From Paenarthrobacter sp. PH39-S1 (GTDB lineage: Bacteria; Actinomycetota; Actinomycetes; Actinomycetales; Micrococcaceae): 64,000 bases of DNA. The notes under the pieces are model-generated. The model saw only the letters and a list, made by a program, of their open reading frames with translations, was not told the origin of the DNA and did not search any database. Positions 33,457-42,733 of this stretch are shown one piece after another. The stretch spans positions 1 through 64,000 of the forward strand of contig NZ_JASISR010000009.1 in NCBI RefSeq assembly GCF_030063245.1. The letters are read 5' to 3'. The translations under genes were made by a program, and so were the position numbers. How positions within the stretch are numbered: the first letter of the stretch is position 1; each line of letters begins with the position of its first letter.

Positions 33457-35045
33457 TGCCGGCACAGCTATCCGCCTTTTTTGCGCGGTTCACCAAGGCC
33501 GTGGGCAGCTTCAGCGTGGCACAGCGCACCATTGCCATTATCGGCATTGCCGCGTTGGTGCTGGGCGGAATCGCGCTCACGTCCTGGCTCACCAAACCCA
33601 CCTACACACCGCTGTTTTCCGGACTCGCCGCAGCGGACGCGAACACCATTGTGGACCAGCTGCGCACGGACGGCGTGCCGTACGAGCTGACCAACGGCGG
33701 GGCCACGATCATGGTGCCGGAGGCGAAGGTCTACGACGAGCGCCTCAAGGCGGCCGCGGCGGGGCTGCCGGCGAACAAGACGGCCGGCTACTCGCTGTTG
33801 GACAACATGGGCGTGACATCGTCGGAATTCCAGCAGACCGTCACGTACCAGCGGGCCATGGAGGGCGAGTTGGCGTCCACGATTTCCGCCATGAACGGTG
33901 TAAAAGCCGCCTCGGTGAAGCTGGCGATCCCCAAGGACACGGTGTTTGCCTCCCAGAAACAGGACCCGACGGCGTCGGTGTTCATCGAAACCGCGAAGGG
34001 AACCTCGCTGGATTCCGATCAGGTGCAGGCCATCGTGCACCTAACCTCCGCGTCCATTGACGGGCTGAAACCGCTCAACGTCGCGGTCATTGACTCCGCC
34101 GGAACCGTACTTTCCGCCGTCGGAACCGGGGCTGCCGGGGGAGCCGCCAAGCAGGGCTCCGACTATGAGAAGCGGATCAGCGCCGCCGTGCAGGCCATGC
34201 TCGACCGGGTGGCGGGTCCCGGTAACGCCACGGTGGCCGTAGCAGCGGAGATGAGCCAGCAGACCGGTCAGAAGGTGCAGGAATCCTTCACCAACCCCGA
34301 CCAGGCTCCCGCTCTGAGCGAATCCAAGGCGACCGAGTCCTACACCGGCACCGGGGCCGCGGCTGCCGGCGTGCTCGGGGCCGAGAGCACGGCGGCACCC
34401 AATGCCGACGGAAACGGGACGTTCACCTCCGACAAGACGACGAAGAACAACGCGGTGAATAAAACGACTGAAACCACGACCATTCCCGCCGGCGCGGTGA
34501 CGCGGCAGACGGTGTCGGTTGCGGTGAACAAACCGACCGCTGACGGATTGGACATGTCCACCCTGCGTGATCTGGTCTCCTCCGCAGCGGGCATCAATAT
34601 TGCCCGCGGGGACGTTGTGACCGTCGCGGCGCTGCCGTTCAACACCTCCGGCGCCGCTGACGCCAAGGCTGCCCTCGATGCGGCAAAGGCCGAGGCCGAT
34701 GCCCAGCGCACGGCGGAGACGTGGAAAACCATCATCATCGTGGCCAGCATTCTGCTCCTGATTGCCCTGGCATTGCTGCTGTACGCGCTGAAGAACCGGC
34801 GGCAGAGCCGGGAGCCCGTCGACCTCGGAGAGCGGCTGGATCAGCTGGGGCTGCTGGAACCCGCCGCGACTTCCCTTCAGCTGACTCCTCCGCCGGCAGT
34901 GCGGGAAATTCCGCGGCTGCCCGACGACGCGCCCGATGATCTGGATGACAAACGGGCCCGGATCGATTCGCTGGCCACCCACGACCCGGAAAAGACGGCA
35001 GCATACCTGCGGAGCATGATGGATGACAGCAGGACATCGGTATGA
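33456..35045 (+). CDS. fliF: Flagellar MS-ring protein FliF
   Basis: A 529-residue protein with two membrane segments (about residues 22-42 and 425-445), a large outer region containing the YscJ-like fold (LFSGLAAADANTIVDQL), and a cytoplasmic C-terminus ending in the FliG-binding stretch (DPEKTAAYLRSMMDD). It forms the membrane ring on which motor and export gate assemble. The stop overlaps the fliG start. Confidence 0.95.
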   Translation: MPAQLSAFFARFTKAVGSFSVAQRTIAIIGIAALVLGGIALTSWLTKPTYTPLFSGLAAADANTIVDQLRTDGVPYELTNGGATIMVPEAKVYDERLKAAAAGLPANKTAGYSLLDNMGVTSSEFQQTVTYQRAMEGELASTISAMNGVKAASVKLAIPKDTVFASQKQDPTASVFIETAKGTSLDSDQVQAIVHLTSASIDGLKPLNVAVIDSAGTVLSAVGTGAAGGAAKQGSDYEKRISAAVQAMLDRVAGPGNATVAVAAEMSQQTGQKVQESFTNPDQAPALSESKATESYTGTGAAAAGVLGAESTAAPNADGNGTFTSDKTTKNNAVNKTTETTTIPAGAVTRQTVSVAVNKPTADGLDMSTLRDLVSSAAGINIARGDVVTVAALPFNTSGAADAKAALDAAKAEADAQRTAETWKTIIIVASILLLIALALLLYALKNRRQSREPVDLGERLDQLGLLEPAATSLQLTPPPAVREIPRLPDDAPDDLDDKRARIDSLATHDPEKTAAYLRSMMDDSRTSV

Positions 35046-36061
35046 AGACCGCGGAATCGGCCTTGACGGGCATGCAGAAGGCCGCCATTATCCTGATGCA
35101 GTTGGAGCCGGAAAAGGCCGCCCGGGTGATGCAACAGTTCACCGAAGCCGAGGCGGAGGAAGTCGCTGCGGAGATTGTCTCGCTCCAGCGGGTGGACCCG
35201 GCGCTGGCGGGGGAGGTCATCAACGAATTTCATGAGATGACCTTTCACAGCAGCTCAAATACCCGTGGCGGGCGGGACTTCGCCCTTGAACTGCTGAAGG
35301 CATCATTCGGCTCGGAGAAGGCCGCGAGCGTCATGAGCCGGCTCGAATCGTCAATGGCCGGGACGTCCTTTGAATTCCTGGCTGAGGCGGATGCGCGGCA
35401 GATTCTGATCCTGCTGGATGGGGAGCTGCCGCAGACCATCGCCCTGGTGCTCGGCCATGTCAGTGCGCAGAAAGCCTCCGCCGTGCTTGCAGGTCTGGGC
35501 GAGCCGCTCGGCGCCGACGTGGCGCAGGCCTTTGCCTCGATGGGTACCGCCACCCCGGAAGCGGTCGGTATTGTTGCCGAGACGCTGCGGGCACGGGCCA
35601 ATGCCGTCGTCTCGCTGCCTGAAACGGTGGAGGTGATCGGCGGTGTCGAGTCCCTGGTCGAGATTCTCAACCGGGCGGATGTCGCCACCGAAAAGTCCCT
35701 AATGGAGGGGTTGGAGGAGCGGGACCCGGTTCTGGCGGAGGAGATCCGTTCGCGGATGCTGACGTTCGCGGACATTGTGAAGCTGGACCGCAAGGATGTC
35801 CAACAGGTGCTGCGCGGCATTGACGCCGGTGTCCTGGCCTTGGCGCTCAAGGGCGCCGCCGTCGAGCTCGTCGACGTTGTGCACGCTAATATCACCGAGC
35901 GGAACCTTGAAATTTTGCAGTCTGAGAGCGGTGCAACCGGTCCGGTGCGCGCCTCCCAGGTGGAGCAGGCCCGGGCTGACATTGTGCGCTCGATCCGCGA
36001 GCTCGAAGCGGCGGGGACCATCACCGTGCGGCGGAACGAGGAGGACGACCTTGTCTACTAA
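35042..36061 (+). CDS. fliG: Flagellar motor switch protein FliG
   Basis: A 339-residue switch protein. The N-terminal domain binds FliF (AAIILMQLEPEKAARVMQQF), and the middle and C-terminal ARM-like domains follow. The C-terminal torque helix region contains the charged residues KLDRKDVQQVLRGID and ISPSGTL-equivalent turns (ITERNLEILQSE). It couples MotA to rotation. Confidence 0.95.
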   Translation: MKTAESALTGMQKAAIILMQLEPEKAARVMQQFTEAEAEEVAAEIVSLQRVDPALAGEVINEFHEMTFHSSSNTRGGRDFALELLKASFGSEKAASVMSRLESSMAGTSFEFLAEADARQILILLDGELPQTIALVLGHVSAQKASAVLAGLGEPLGADVAQAFASMGTATPEAVGIVAETLRARANAVVSLPETVEVIGGVESLVEILNRADVATEKSLMEGLEERDPVLAEEIRSRMLTFADIVKLDRKDVQQVLRGIDAGVLALALKGAAVELVDVVHANITERNLEILQSESGATGPVRASQVEQARADIVRSIRELEAAGTITVRRNEEDDLVY

Positions 36062-36722
36062 TTCGCCTGCTGGCACCTCCACTGGCGCTTTCACTGGTGC
36101 CGCCTCCACCGGCGCTTTCACCAGTGCCGCTTTCACGCCGATCAGCTTCGCCCCCGTTGAGGGCACCGCACCCGACGGTCCCGGAACGCCGGGCTATATC
36201 CGGGGCCACTCGATCGGTTACGCCTTCGGAATGCGGGCCGCCGAGGCGGAGTCGCAGACGCGGCGCGCCGAGATGGAGGCCGAGTATGCCGCCGGGCTGC
36301 TGCGGCTGCGGGCCGCAACAGAGCAGGCGGTGGCCACGCTCAACAGTGCGGTTGCGGCGGTCAATGCGGTGGTGCTGCCGGTGGTCACGGAGGCGCAGGA
36401 TGCGCTGCTGGCAGGGTCTTTGGAGTTGGCCGAAGCGGTCATCGGCAAAGAGCTGTCCGACGGCGAACACTCCGCCCGGGCGGCGCTGACGCGGGCGATG
36501 ACGCAGCGGGCCGCCGCAGGCACCTACGCCGTACGGATGAATCCCGCGGATCTGGCAACCCTGGATGCGGACACGCTTGCCGGGGCCCGCGTCCGCCTCA
36601 TTCCGGATACCGAGCTGGCGCCGGGGGATGCCATGGCGGAGTTCGAGTACGGCTACCTTGACGCGCGGATCGGCACCGCGCTGGCGCGGGCCAAGGATGC
36701 CCTCCGGGGTGACTCCGCATGA
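36051..36722 (+). CDS. fliH: Flagellar export apparatus protein FliH
   Basis: About 223 residues. A Thr/Ala/Gly-rich N-terminus (two TGAFT-type repeats) precedes GYIRGHSIGYAFGMRAAEAE, then a long helical coiled coil and the FliH C-terminal fold (LIPDTELAPGDAMAEFEYGYLDAR). The start is taken as TTG 36051 behind GAGGAGGA, overlapping fliG. It is the stator-like regulator of the ATPase FliI. Confidence 0.85.
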   Translation: MSTNSPAGTSTGAFTGAASTGAFTSAAFTPISFAPVEGTAPDGPGTPGYIRGHSIGYAFGMRAAEAESQTRRAEMEAEYAAGLLRLRAATEQAVATLNSAVAAVNAVVLPVVTEAQDALLAGSLELAEAVIGKELSDGEHSARAALTRAMTQRAAAGTYAVRMNPADLATLDADTLAGARVRLIPDTELAPGDAMAEFEYGYLDARIGTALARAKDALRGDSA

Positions 36723-38044
36723 CGACATCCTGGCGTCCGCACGCCCACCGGTTCGAAGCGGCCTTGGCCGCGGCGCGTCCCGAGCGGGTTGGCTCGGTAT
36801 CATCCGTCGTCGGGCTCGGAGTGGAGCTGGCCGGGCTCGACTGTGCCGTCGGTGACTTCGTCACCATCGGTGAGAATCCCGGCGTGGACGCTGAAGTGGT
36901 TGCCTCTACCCGGACCGGCATCCGCTGTATGCCGCTGGGCAGAATGGCCGGGATCGGGGCCGGCTCTCCGGCGCGGACGAAAGGAACGCCTCTGCTGGTC
37001 CCCACCGGGGTGGGGCTGTTTGGCCGCGTGCTGGACGGTCAGTGCCGCCCGATCGATGGCAAGGGTCCACTCGTGGCTGACGGCAGGGTGCCGTTGGATC
37101 ATGACACCCCCTCGGCCATGCACCGCACCCGGATTTCCGAGCGACTGCAGCTGGGCGTGCGGGCCATGGACACCCTCCTGACGGTCGGCAAGGGCCAGCG
37201 GATGGGCCTGTTCGCCGGTTCCGGGGTGGGTAAATCCTCGCTGTTGTCCATGATTGCCCGCGGCACCGACGCAGAGGTTTCCGTGATCGCGCTGGTGGGC
37301 GAGCGCGGCCGCGAGGTCCGTGAGTTTCTCGAAGATGATCTCGGCGCGGAGGGACTGGCCCGGTCCATTGTGGTGGTCTCCACCTCGGAGGAGCCGGCTC
37401 TGATGCGCCTGCGCGCCGCCTTCACCGCCACCCGCATCGCGGAATCCTTCCGAGACCGCGGCGCCGACGTCGTGCTGATGATGGATTCGCTGACGCGGGT
37501 CGCCATGGCCCAGCGTGAGATCGGCCTGTCCGTCGGCGAGCCGCCCGCTACCCGGGGGTACCCGCCGTCGACCTTCTCGGTCCTGGCCCAACTACTCGAG
37601 CGTGCCGGAACAGCCGAGCGCGGCTCGGTCACCGGAATATACACGGTGCTGGTGGACGGAGACGACCACAACGAACCGATCGCTGACGCCGCCCGCTCCA
37701 TACTGGATGGTCACGTCGTGCTGGACCGCAGGCTGGCCGTCGCCGGCCACTTTCCCTCCATCGACGTCCTTAGTTCCATTTCCCGCGTCGCCTCCAAGGT
37801 CATTTCGGCCGAGGAGGGCGGGACGGCCACCGCCTTGCGTCGGGTGCTTGCCGCGCGCAAGGGCGTGCAGGACCTGCTCGACGTCGGCGCTTACCAGCGT
37901 GGGACGAACCCGCTGGTGGATGCCGCCGTGGATCACGAGGCCGCCATCAACGCGTTCCTGCAGCAGCGGATGGACGATCAGACGGCTGGCATTGATGCAT
38001 GGAACCAGTTGAACCGGCTGGTCCAGACCCTTGGAGGTACCTGA
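36719..38044 (+). CDS. fliI: Flagellum-specific ATPase FliI
   Basis: A 441-residue F1-beta-like ATPase with Walker A GSGVGKSS (about residues 167-174), ALVGERGREVREFLED, Walker B VLMMDSLTRVAMAQREIGL and the GEPPATRGYPPSTF signature. It energises unfolding and delivery of export substrates. It overlaps fliH by four bases. Confidence 0.95.
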   Translation: MTTSWRPHAHRFEAALAAARPERVGSVSSVVGLGVELAGLDCAVGDFVTIGENPGVDAEVVASTRTGIRCMPLGRMAGIGAGSPARTKGTPLLVPTGVGLFGRVLDGQCRPIDGKGPLVADGRVPLDHDTPSAMHRTRISERLQLGVRAMDTLLTVGKGQRMGLFAGSGVGKSSLLSMIARGTDAEVSVIALVGERGREVREFLEDDLGAEGLARSIVVVSTSEEPALMRLRAAFTATRIAESFRDRGADVVLMMDSLTRVAMAQREIGLSVGEPPATRGYPPSTFSVLAQLLERAGTAERGSVTGIYTVLVDGDDHNEPIADAARSILDGHVVLDRRLAVAGHFPSIDVLSSISRVASKVISAEEGGTATALRRVLAARKGVQDLLDVGAYQRGTNPLVDAAVDHEAAINAFLQQRMDDQTAGIDAWNQLNRLVQTLGGT

Positions 38045-38574
38045 TGTCCCGTGCATTTCCGCTGGCTGGGCTGCTCCGCCTGCGGCGCCTGCGCCAGGAT
38101 GCCGCCGCCGCCGAGCTGGCCGGCGCGAATGCGAGAGCGTCTGCCCACGGCGCGCGGCAGAACGCCGCCCGCGGTGAACTGCAGCAAACGACCAGCGAGG
38201 TGGCCACCGCCGCCGCGCTGAGTGCTATGGCCGCTGCACGTTCGTCCGCACGCAGTATGTTGGCCGAGCTCGAAGCAGTGTCGCAGCAGAACCGGGTACA
38301 GCAGGACCAGGCGCAGACAGTATTCAATGAGGCGCGGGCCGGTTCCGTCCGGCTGGAGAAGCTGGCGGCGAAGCATGCGGAACTCGTAGCCGCGGAACTG
38401 CTCCACTCCGAGCAGACCGTTTTGGATGAGATAGCGGTGACGGCCTGGCACCGGGATCGCGGCCGGGACCGGGGGCCGGACAGTGGACCGAACCGGGGCC
38501 GGGGGTCGGATCGGGAGTCGGGCCGCGAGTCGGCTCGGGAGACGGGCCGCGGGCTCGATAGGGGGAAGACATGA
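38044..38574 (+). CDS. fliJ: FliJ-like export chaperone
   Basis: A 176-residue protein whose first 135 residues are a helical coiled coil rich in Ala, Arg and Gln (LLRLRRLRQDAAAAELAGAN), as expected for FliJ in the ATPase ring. The last 40 residues are a low-complexity Arg/Gly/Asp/Ser tail. Assignment rests on position after fliI, size and helical character. Confidence 0.7.
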   Translation: MSRAFPLAGLLRLRRLRQDAAAAELAGANARASAHGARQNAARGELQQTTSEVATAAALSAMAAARSSARSMLAELEAVSQQNRVQQDQAQTVFNEARAGSVRLEKLAAKHAELVAAELLHSEQTVLDEIAVTAWHRDRGRDRGPDSGPNRGRGSDRESGRESARETGRGLDRGKT

Positions 38575-39950
38575 GCGTGCTTTCGGGCCTACAGCTGGCG
38601 CTGTCGCCTACGAGAGCCCGGGATTCCGGCGCAGCGGGCCAGAGCCGCGGCAGGGGAGGGCGGCAGGGGGAAGCGGCGTTTGGCGCCGTCTTGCGTGCCG
38701 TCGTGGGCACGTCCACCGGTACGGCCGGGCAGAAATCAGCACCGCCAGGAACAGCCCGCAGCGGGAAACCGGTTGCTGCCGGCACCGAGCCGGGCGGGAC
38801 AGCGGCGCCCGTTGCCGCTGGCGCTCTGGCGCCGATTGCCGTGGCCGTGCCGGTTAGTGGCAGCCTGCTGACCGTTGGCGCTCTGCCGGCGGCAGATCCT
38901 GTGACCACCGGATCGCTGTCGGCTGCTGGCACTGAGGCGGGACCGCAGCCGGCCGACGGCACCCGTACGGCCGACGGCACCCGTACGGCCGACGGCACCC
39001 GTACGGCCGACGACGCGGGGGCCGACGTGCCCCCTTCCGTGCCGGAGGCTGTGGCCGGAGCGAGTAATTCCACCAGGTCGCAGGACGCGAAGCGGTCTGC
39101 ATCTGCCCCGGTGCCTGCAGCTGCAGGCGCCACGACTACGACGGCTACCGCTTCCGCACCGACTACGACGACGACGCCGGCTCCGGCTGCGGGCGCGATG
39201 ACAGTGTCAGCTGCAGCCTCAGGGGGGACGGCGACGCCAGCTACGTCTCTGGCGTCGCCCATGTCGTTGCCCGCAGCGCTGGCCGCGGCGCCTGCTTCGC
39301 CGACCGCCGCCGTCGTCCGCCCCGGTGGGCTGACCTCCAATACACCGGCGCCGACAGCGTCACAAACCACCTTTTCCCCTGGTGATCAGGGCGCGCCCCT
39401 CGTGCCCGGCCCCATCGTTTCCTTACAGGCGGCTCCCGCAGCATCCGGCACGCCCGTGCCGCGGCCTTCCGGAGCCCCGCAGCCTGCACCGGTCCCGCTT
39501 GCCAGCCAGATTTCGGCGCCGTTGGCCGCACTGGCAACGGCCAGGCCCAGGGAACACGTGATGACCGTCCGCATCGCTCCCGATGCATTGGGCCCGGTTA
39601 CGGTGCGGGCGCATATTTCCGCGGATAACATCAGGATCGAGCTGTACGCCCCGAACGATTCCGGGCGTGACGCGCTCCGGGCTGCCCTTCCCGATCTGAA
39701 GCGGGACCTGGCAGCGACGGGAATGAACGCCAGCCTCGATCTTGCATCCGGAAACCAGCCCGGCCGGGACCCCGACGCCCAGGACCCGGACGGCCGGGAC
39801 CCCGAGGCCCAGGGCGCCGATGGCCGGACCTCCCCGGCTCCCGCGAACGCCGGGCAGCCCGGTAACCGGCAGCTCGAGCCGCCGGGGCCAGAGCCGGGTA
39901 TCAGCAACGCCCATGCCAGCCCAGGATCCACCCTTGACATCACCACCTGA
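38571..39950 (+). CDS. fliK: Flagellar hook-length control protein FliK
   Basis: A 459-residue protein. A long Ala/Thr/Pro/Gly-rich disordered N-terminal region (the ruler) precedes the conserved C-terminal hook-length control domain (about residues 320-385, HVMTVRIAPDALGPVTVRAH, then LRAALPDLKRDLAATGM). An in-frame 18-bp repeat lies in the ruler region. It measures hook length and switches export specificity. Confidence 0.88.
   Translation: MSVLSGLQLALSPTRARDSGAAGQSRGRGGRQGEAAFGAVLRAVVGTSTGTAGQKSAPPGTARSGKPVAAGTEPGGTAAPVAAGALAPIAVAVPVSGSLLTVGALPAADPVTTGSLSAAGTEAGPQPADGTRTADGTRTADGTRTADDAGADVPPSVPEAVAGASNSTRSQDAKRSASAPVPAAAGATTTTATASAPTTTTTPAPAAGAMTVSAAASGGTATPATSLASPMSLPAALAAAPASPTAAVVRPGGLTSNTPAPTASQTTFSPGDQGAPLVPGPIVSLQAAPAASGTPVPRPSGAPQPAPVPLASQISAPLAALATARPREHVMTVRIAPDALGPVTVRAHISADNIRIELYAPNDSGRDALRAALPDLKRDLAATGMNASLDLASGNQPGRDPDAQDPDGRDPEAQGADGRTSPAPANAGQPGNRQLEPPGPEPGISNAHASPGSTLDITT
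38951..39004 (+). repeat. 18-bp tandem repeat in fliK, three copies
   Basis: Three exact copies of GGCCGACGGCACCCGTAC encode A-D-G-T-R-T repeats in the ruler region of FliK, and a fourth partial copy follows. Copy-number change would lengthen or shorten the ruler without a frameshift. Confidence 0.9.
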
Positions 39951-39967
39951 GAGAAGGAGCAGCACCC

Positions 39968-40396
39968 GTGGCCATTGACCCGGTAACCCCAACCACAGCC
40001 AGCAGCGGCAGTAGCCTCTACGCCAGCGCTCCGACGACGGCCCCGAAACAGGTGATGGACGGCTCCATGTTCATGTCGTTGCTGGTGACCCAGCTGCAGA
40101 ACCAGGATCCGAGCTCGCCGATGGACACCAATCAGATGATCGGCCAGACCACTCAACTGGCCATGATGGAAAAACTCACCGCGATGGAAACCACCGGCAC
40201 GGAAAACTTTTCGCTCCAGATGCGGATGGCGTCCGCCGCGTTGGTGGGTCAGCAGATCACCTACACGGGCAAAGACGGGGACACGCTGACCGGTCTTGCC
40301 AGCTCGGTTTCCTACGCGGGACCGGTTCCGCAGATCACCGTGGACGGCAAGACGATGCCCCTCGACGCGGTCTCCGGCGTCAGCACGAAAAGCTGA
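39968..40396 (+). CDS. flgD: Flagellar hook assembly scaffold FlgD (short form)
   Basis: A 142-residue protein with the FlgD signature FMSLLVTQLQNQDPSSPMDT and QTTQLAMMEKLTAME. It is much shorter than the Salmonella protein (about 230 residues), and the Ig/tudor-like C-terminal part is reduced to about 60 residues. An AGAAGGAG site precedes the GTG start. Confidence 0.9.
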   Translation: MAIDPVTPTTASSGSSLYASAPTTAPKQVMDGSMFMSLLVTQLQNQDPSSPMDTNQMIGQTTQLAMMEKLTAMETTGTENFSLQMRMASAALVGQQITYTGKDGDTLTGLASSVSYAGPVPQITVDGKTMPLDAVSGVSTKS

Positions 40397-40476
40397 CAAA
40401 GAGCCAACGGCTTTCCAGCAACACCGCAGTTCCACCATGCTTCGCGCCTGCTTGTCCCTCCCGAAAGGAAAACACC

Positions 40477-41649
40477 GTGCTTCGCTCCCTGTACTCCGGT
40501 ATCTCCGGGCTCCGCGCCCACCAGACCATGCTGGATGTAACCGGCAATAACATCGCCAATGTGAACACCCAGGGCTTCAAATCGTCCTCGGTGCAATTCC
40601 AGGACACGCTCTCCCAGCTCACCAAGAGTGCTTCGGCGCCGCAGTTGGCCGACGGCGGCACCAACGCCGCGCAGGTGGGTCTCGGCGTGCAGATGGCCGG
40701 GATTTCCACCAACTTTGCGCAGGGGTCCTCCCAGTCCACGGGCAAGTCCACGGACATGATGATCTCCGGCGACGGCTTCTTCGTCACCAAACAGGGCGCG
40801 GACACGCTGTACACGCGTGCCGGTGCGCTGAACCCGGATGCGCAGGGCCGGCTGGTAACGGCCGACGGCGGTATTCTGCAGGGCTGGACGGCGGCGGCGG
40901 ACGGGACAATTCCCACCGGTGGCCAGGTGGGGGAAATTGTGCTCTCCGGGCAGACGCTGGCGCCCGCGGTGGCGACCTCCAGAGCCACGGCGAGTGGAAA
41001 TCTGCCGCCGGAGACGGCCCCGGGGGCCGCTGCACTGGTCCGCGACATTAAGGTCTACGACGCATCCGGAAAAGTCACGAGCGCAGCCGTGTCCTTCACC
41101 AGGACCGCGGCCGGGTGGACGGCCGCCGGGGACAACGGCTCCTCCGCGACGCTGACCTTCACCAACGGTAAGCAGGCTGCCGGTAGCGGGGCCAGCGTGA
41201 GCGTCGGCGGTATTCCGGTGGACCTTTCCACCGTCACCGGGTTTGCCGGGCTGAGCACTATCAGCGCCAAGGCCGACGACGGCGGGGCCGCGGGCACGCT
41301 GGAGACCTTTTCGGTGAGCAAGGACGGGACCATCGTCGGTTCCTTCAGTAACGGCGTGACGGAACCCGTCGGCAGGATCGCCCTGGCCACCTTCACCAAC
41401 CCGGGAGGCCTGGAAAAAGCCGGAAATTCCTCCTACAAGGTCAGTTCCAACTCCGGTGCGGCGACGGTGGGCACGGCCGGGTCGGCCGGTATCGGCACGC
41501 TCACCAGCGGCGCGTTGGAGATGTCGAACGTGGATCTCTCCCAGGAGTTCACCAACCTGATTGTGGCCCAGCGCGGCTTCCAGGCCAATGCCCGCATCAT
41601 CACCACCTCCGATGAAGTACTCCAGGAACTGACAAATCTGAAGCGCTGA
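40477..41649 (+). CDS. flgE: Flagellar hook protein FlgE
   Basis: A 390-residue hook protein starting at GTG. The N-terminus LRSLYSGISGLRAHQTMLDV and TGNNIANVNTQGFKSSSVQF, and the C-terminus VDLSQEFTNLIVAQRGFQAN, are the hook/rod signature. It is the last flagellar gene before the injection-system island. The distal rod gene flgG is not found. Confidence 0.95.
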   Translation: MLRSLYSGISGLRAHQTMLDVTGNNIANVNTQGFKSSSVQFQDTLSQLTKSASAPQLADGGTNAAQVGLGVQMAGISTNFAQGSSQSTGKSTDMMISGDGFFVTKQGADTLYTRAGALNPDAQGRLVTADGGILQGWTAAADGTIPTGGQVGEIVLSGQTLAPAVATSRATASGNLPPETAPGAAALVRDIKVYDASGKVTSAAVSFTRTAAGWTAAGDNGSSATLTFTNGKQAAGSGASVSVGGIPVDLSTVTGFAGLSTISAKADDGGAAGTLETFSVSKDGTIVGSFSNGVTEPVGRIALATFTNPGGLEKAGNSSYKVSSNSGAATVGTAGSAGIGTLTSGALEMSNVDLSQEFTNLIVAQRGFQANARIITTSDEVLQELTNLKR

Positions 41650-41660
41650 CGCCGAATCCG

Positions 41661-41682
41661 TCTGCCGTGCACGGCGCAGATG
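41661..41682. terminator. Possible bidirectional terminator between flgE and the BIG2 membrane protein gene
   Basis: A near-palindrome (CTGCCGTGCACGGCGCAG with flanks) lies in the 61-bp gap between the convergent genes. The stem contains one bulge and no T-run is seen. It could limit read-through from the flgB operon into the island. Confidence 0.3.
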
Positions 41683-41710
41683 AATTGAACCATCAGGTCA
41701 CGTTGGGCCG

Positions 41711-42733
41711 TTAGCCTATTACATTGCCCGGTGTGACGCTGACCGTGGCGGTGCCGGTGAAACCGTCCTGCGCCGCGCTGATGGTGGCGGTTGCCGTGGT
41801 GGAACCGGGGCCGACGGCGGTGGCCAGCCCGGCGCCGTCGATCTGGACAACTTTGTTGTTGCTCGTCGTCCAGCTGGGGGCGGGAGCGGGCCTGGTGGAT
41901 CCGTCGCTGAGGGTGAAGACCGCGGTGAACTGCTGCTTCTGTCCGGTCTGCAGCGTTGCTGTGGCTGGGTTAATAGTGATGCCGGTTACGGTGACCGCGA
42001 CGACGACGGGGGAAACCGTGATCTGCGCAGTGGCCTCGAGCCCCTCCTGCGTGACGGTGACAGCGGCGGCACCCGGGGCCGTCCCCGTGACCTGCCCCTC
42101 GCCGTCAACGGAGGCGACAGTGGAATCGCTGGACTGCCAGCCGGCGGATATCGTCAAGTCCCGGGTCGAACCATCGCTGTAAATGCCCCGGACCCTCAAC
42201 TTCTGCGTCTGCCCGGCTTGCAGGGTTGCTGCCGCGGGGGTGACCTCAATGCTGGAAAGCTTTGCCGGGGGCTGGTCCAGGACGGTCAGGAGGATGCTTC
42301 CCTCGACATCGTCCTTAGACGCCGTAATGGTAGTTGTTCCGGGTGCCGCGGCGACGACCCGCCCGTTACCGTCGACGGCGGCAATGTCGGCCTGCTCGGA
42401 TGCCCACCTCACAGCGCCGGTGAGGGACTGCGTGGAACCGTCACTGTACTTTCCTTCGGCCGTAAGCTGCTCCGATGATTGCGGCTGCAGCGACGTCGAG
42501 CCGGCTTGGACGGTGATGCCTGACAAACGCAGCGCATCCTCACCCGCCGGGTGCAACATGAACAGGGCGCTGGCGAGCACCACGACGGCACCCACACCCG
42601 CCGCGTAAGTGAGCAGCGTGCGGTGCCAGAGGCGACGCATGCCATGCTGCAGGGCGCCTTCCACGTCTGCCGGATATGCTGCCGATCGGTCGGCGGCCAA
42701 GGACTCAAGGCGTTGCCGTTGAAGGCCGTTCAC
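41711..42733 (-). CDS. Membrane protein with three BIG2 (Ig-like) domains, anti-sigma-like N-terminus
   Basis: About 340 residues. A short cytoplasmic helical segment (LQRQRLESLAADRSAAYPAD, then HGMRRLWHRT) precedes one membrane helix (about residues 45-67) and three BIG2 repeats outside, each with a YSDGST or LSDGST turn and a V-A-S-V-D-G-type strand. The GTG at 42733 follows GGGAGGG and overlaps the upstream sigma-like gene by 29 bp. That coupling and the layout suggest a one-helix anti-sigma factor whose outer Ig domains sense the envelope. No zinc-binding motif is present, so the anti-sigma role is inference. Confidence 0.7.
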   Translation of the reverse strand: MNGLQRQRLESLAADRSAAYPADVEGALQHGMRRLWHRTLLTYAAGVGAVVVLASALFMLHPAGEDALRLSGITVQAGSTSLQPQSSEQLTAEGKYSDGSTQSLTGAVRWASEQADIAAVDGNGRVVAAAPGTTTITASKDDVEGSILLTVLDQPPAKLSSIEVTPAAATLQAGQTQKLRVRGIYSDGSTRDLTISAGWQSSDSTVASVDGEGQVTGTAPGAAAVTVTQEGLEATAQITVSPVVVAVTVTGITINPATATLQTGQKQQFTAVFTLSDGSTRPAPAPSWTTSNNKVVQIDGAGLATAVGPGSTTATATISAAQDGFTGTATVSVTPGNVIG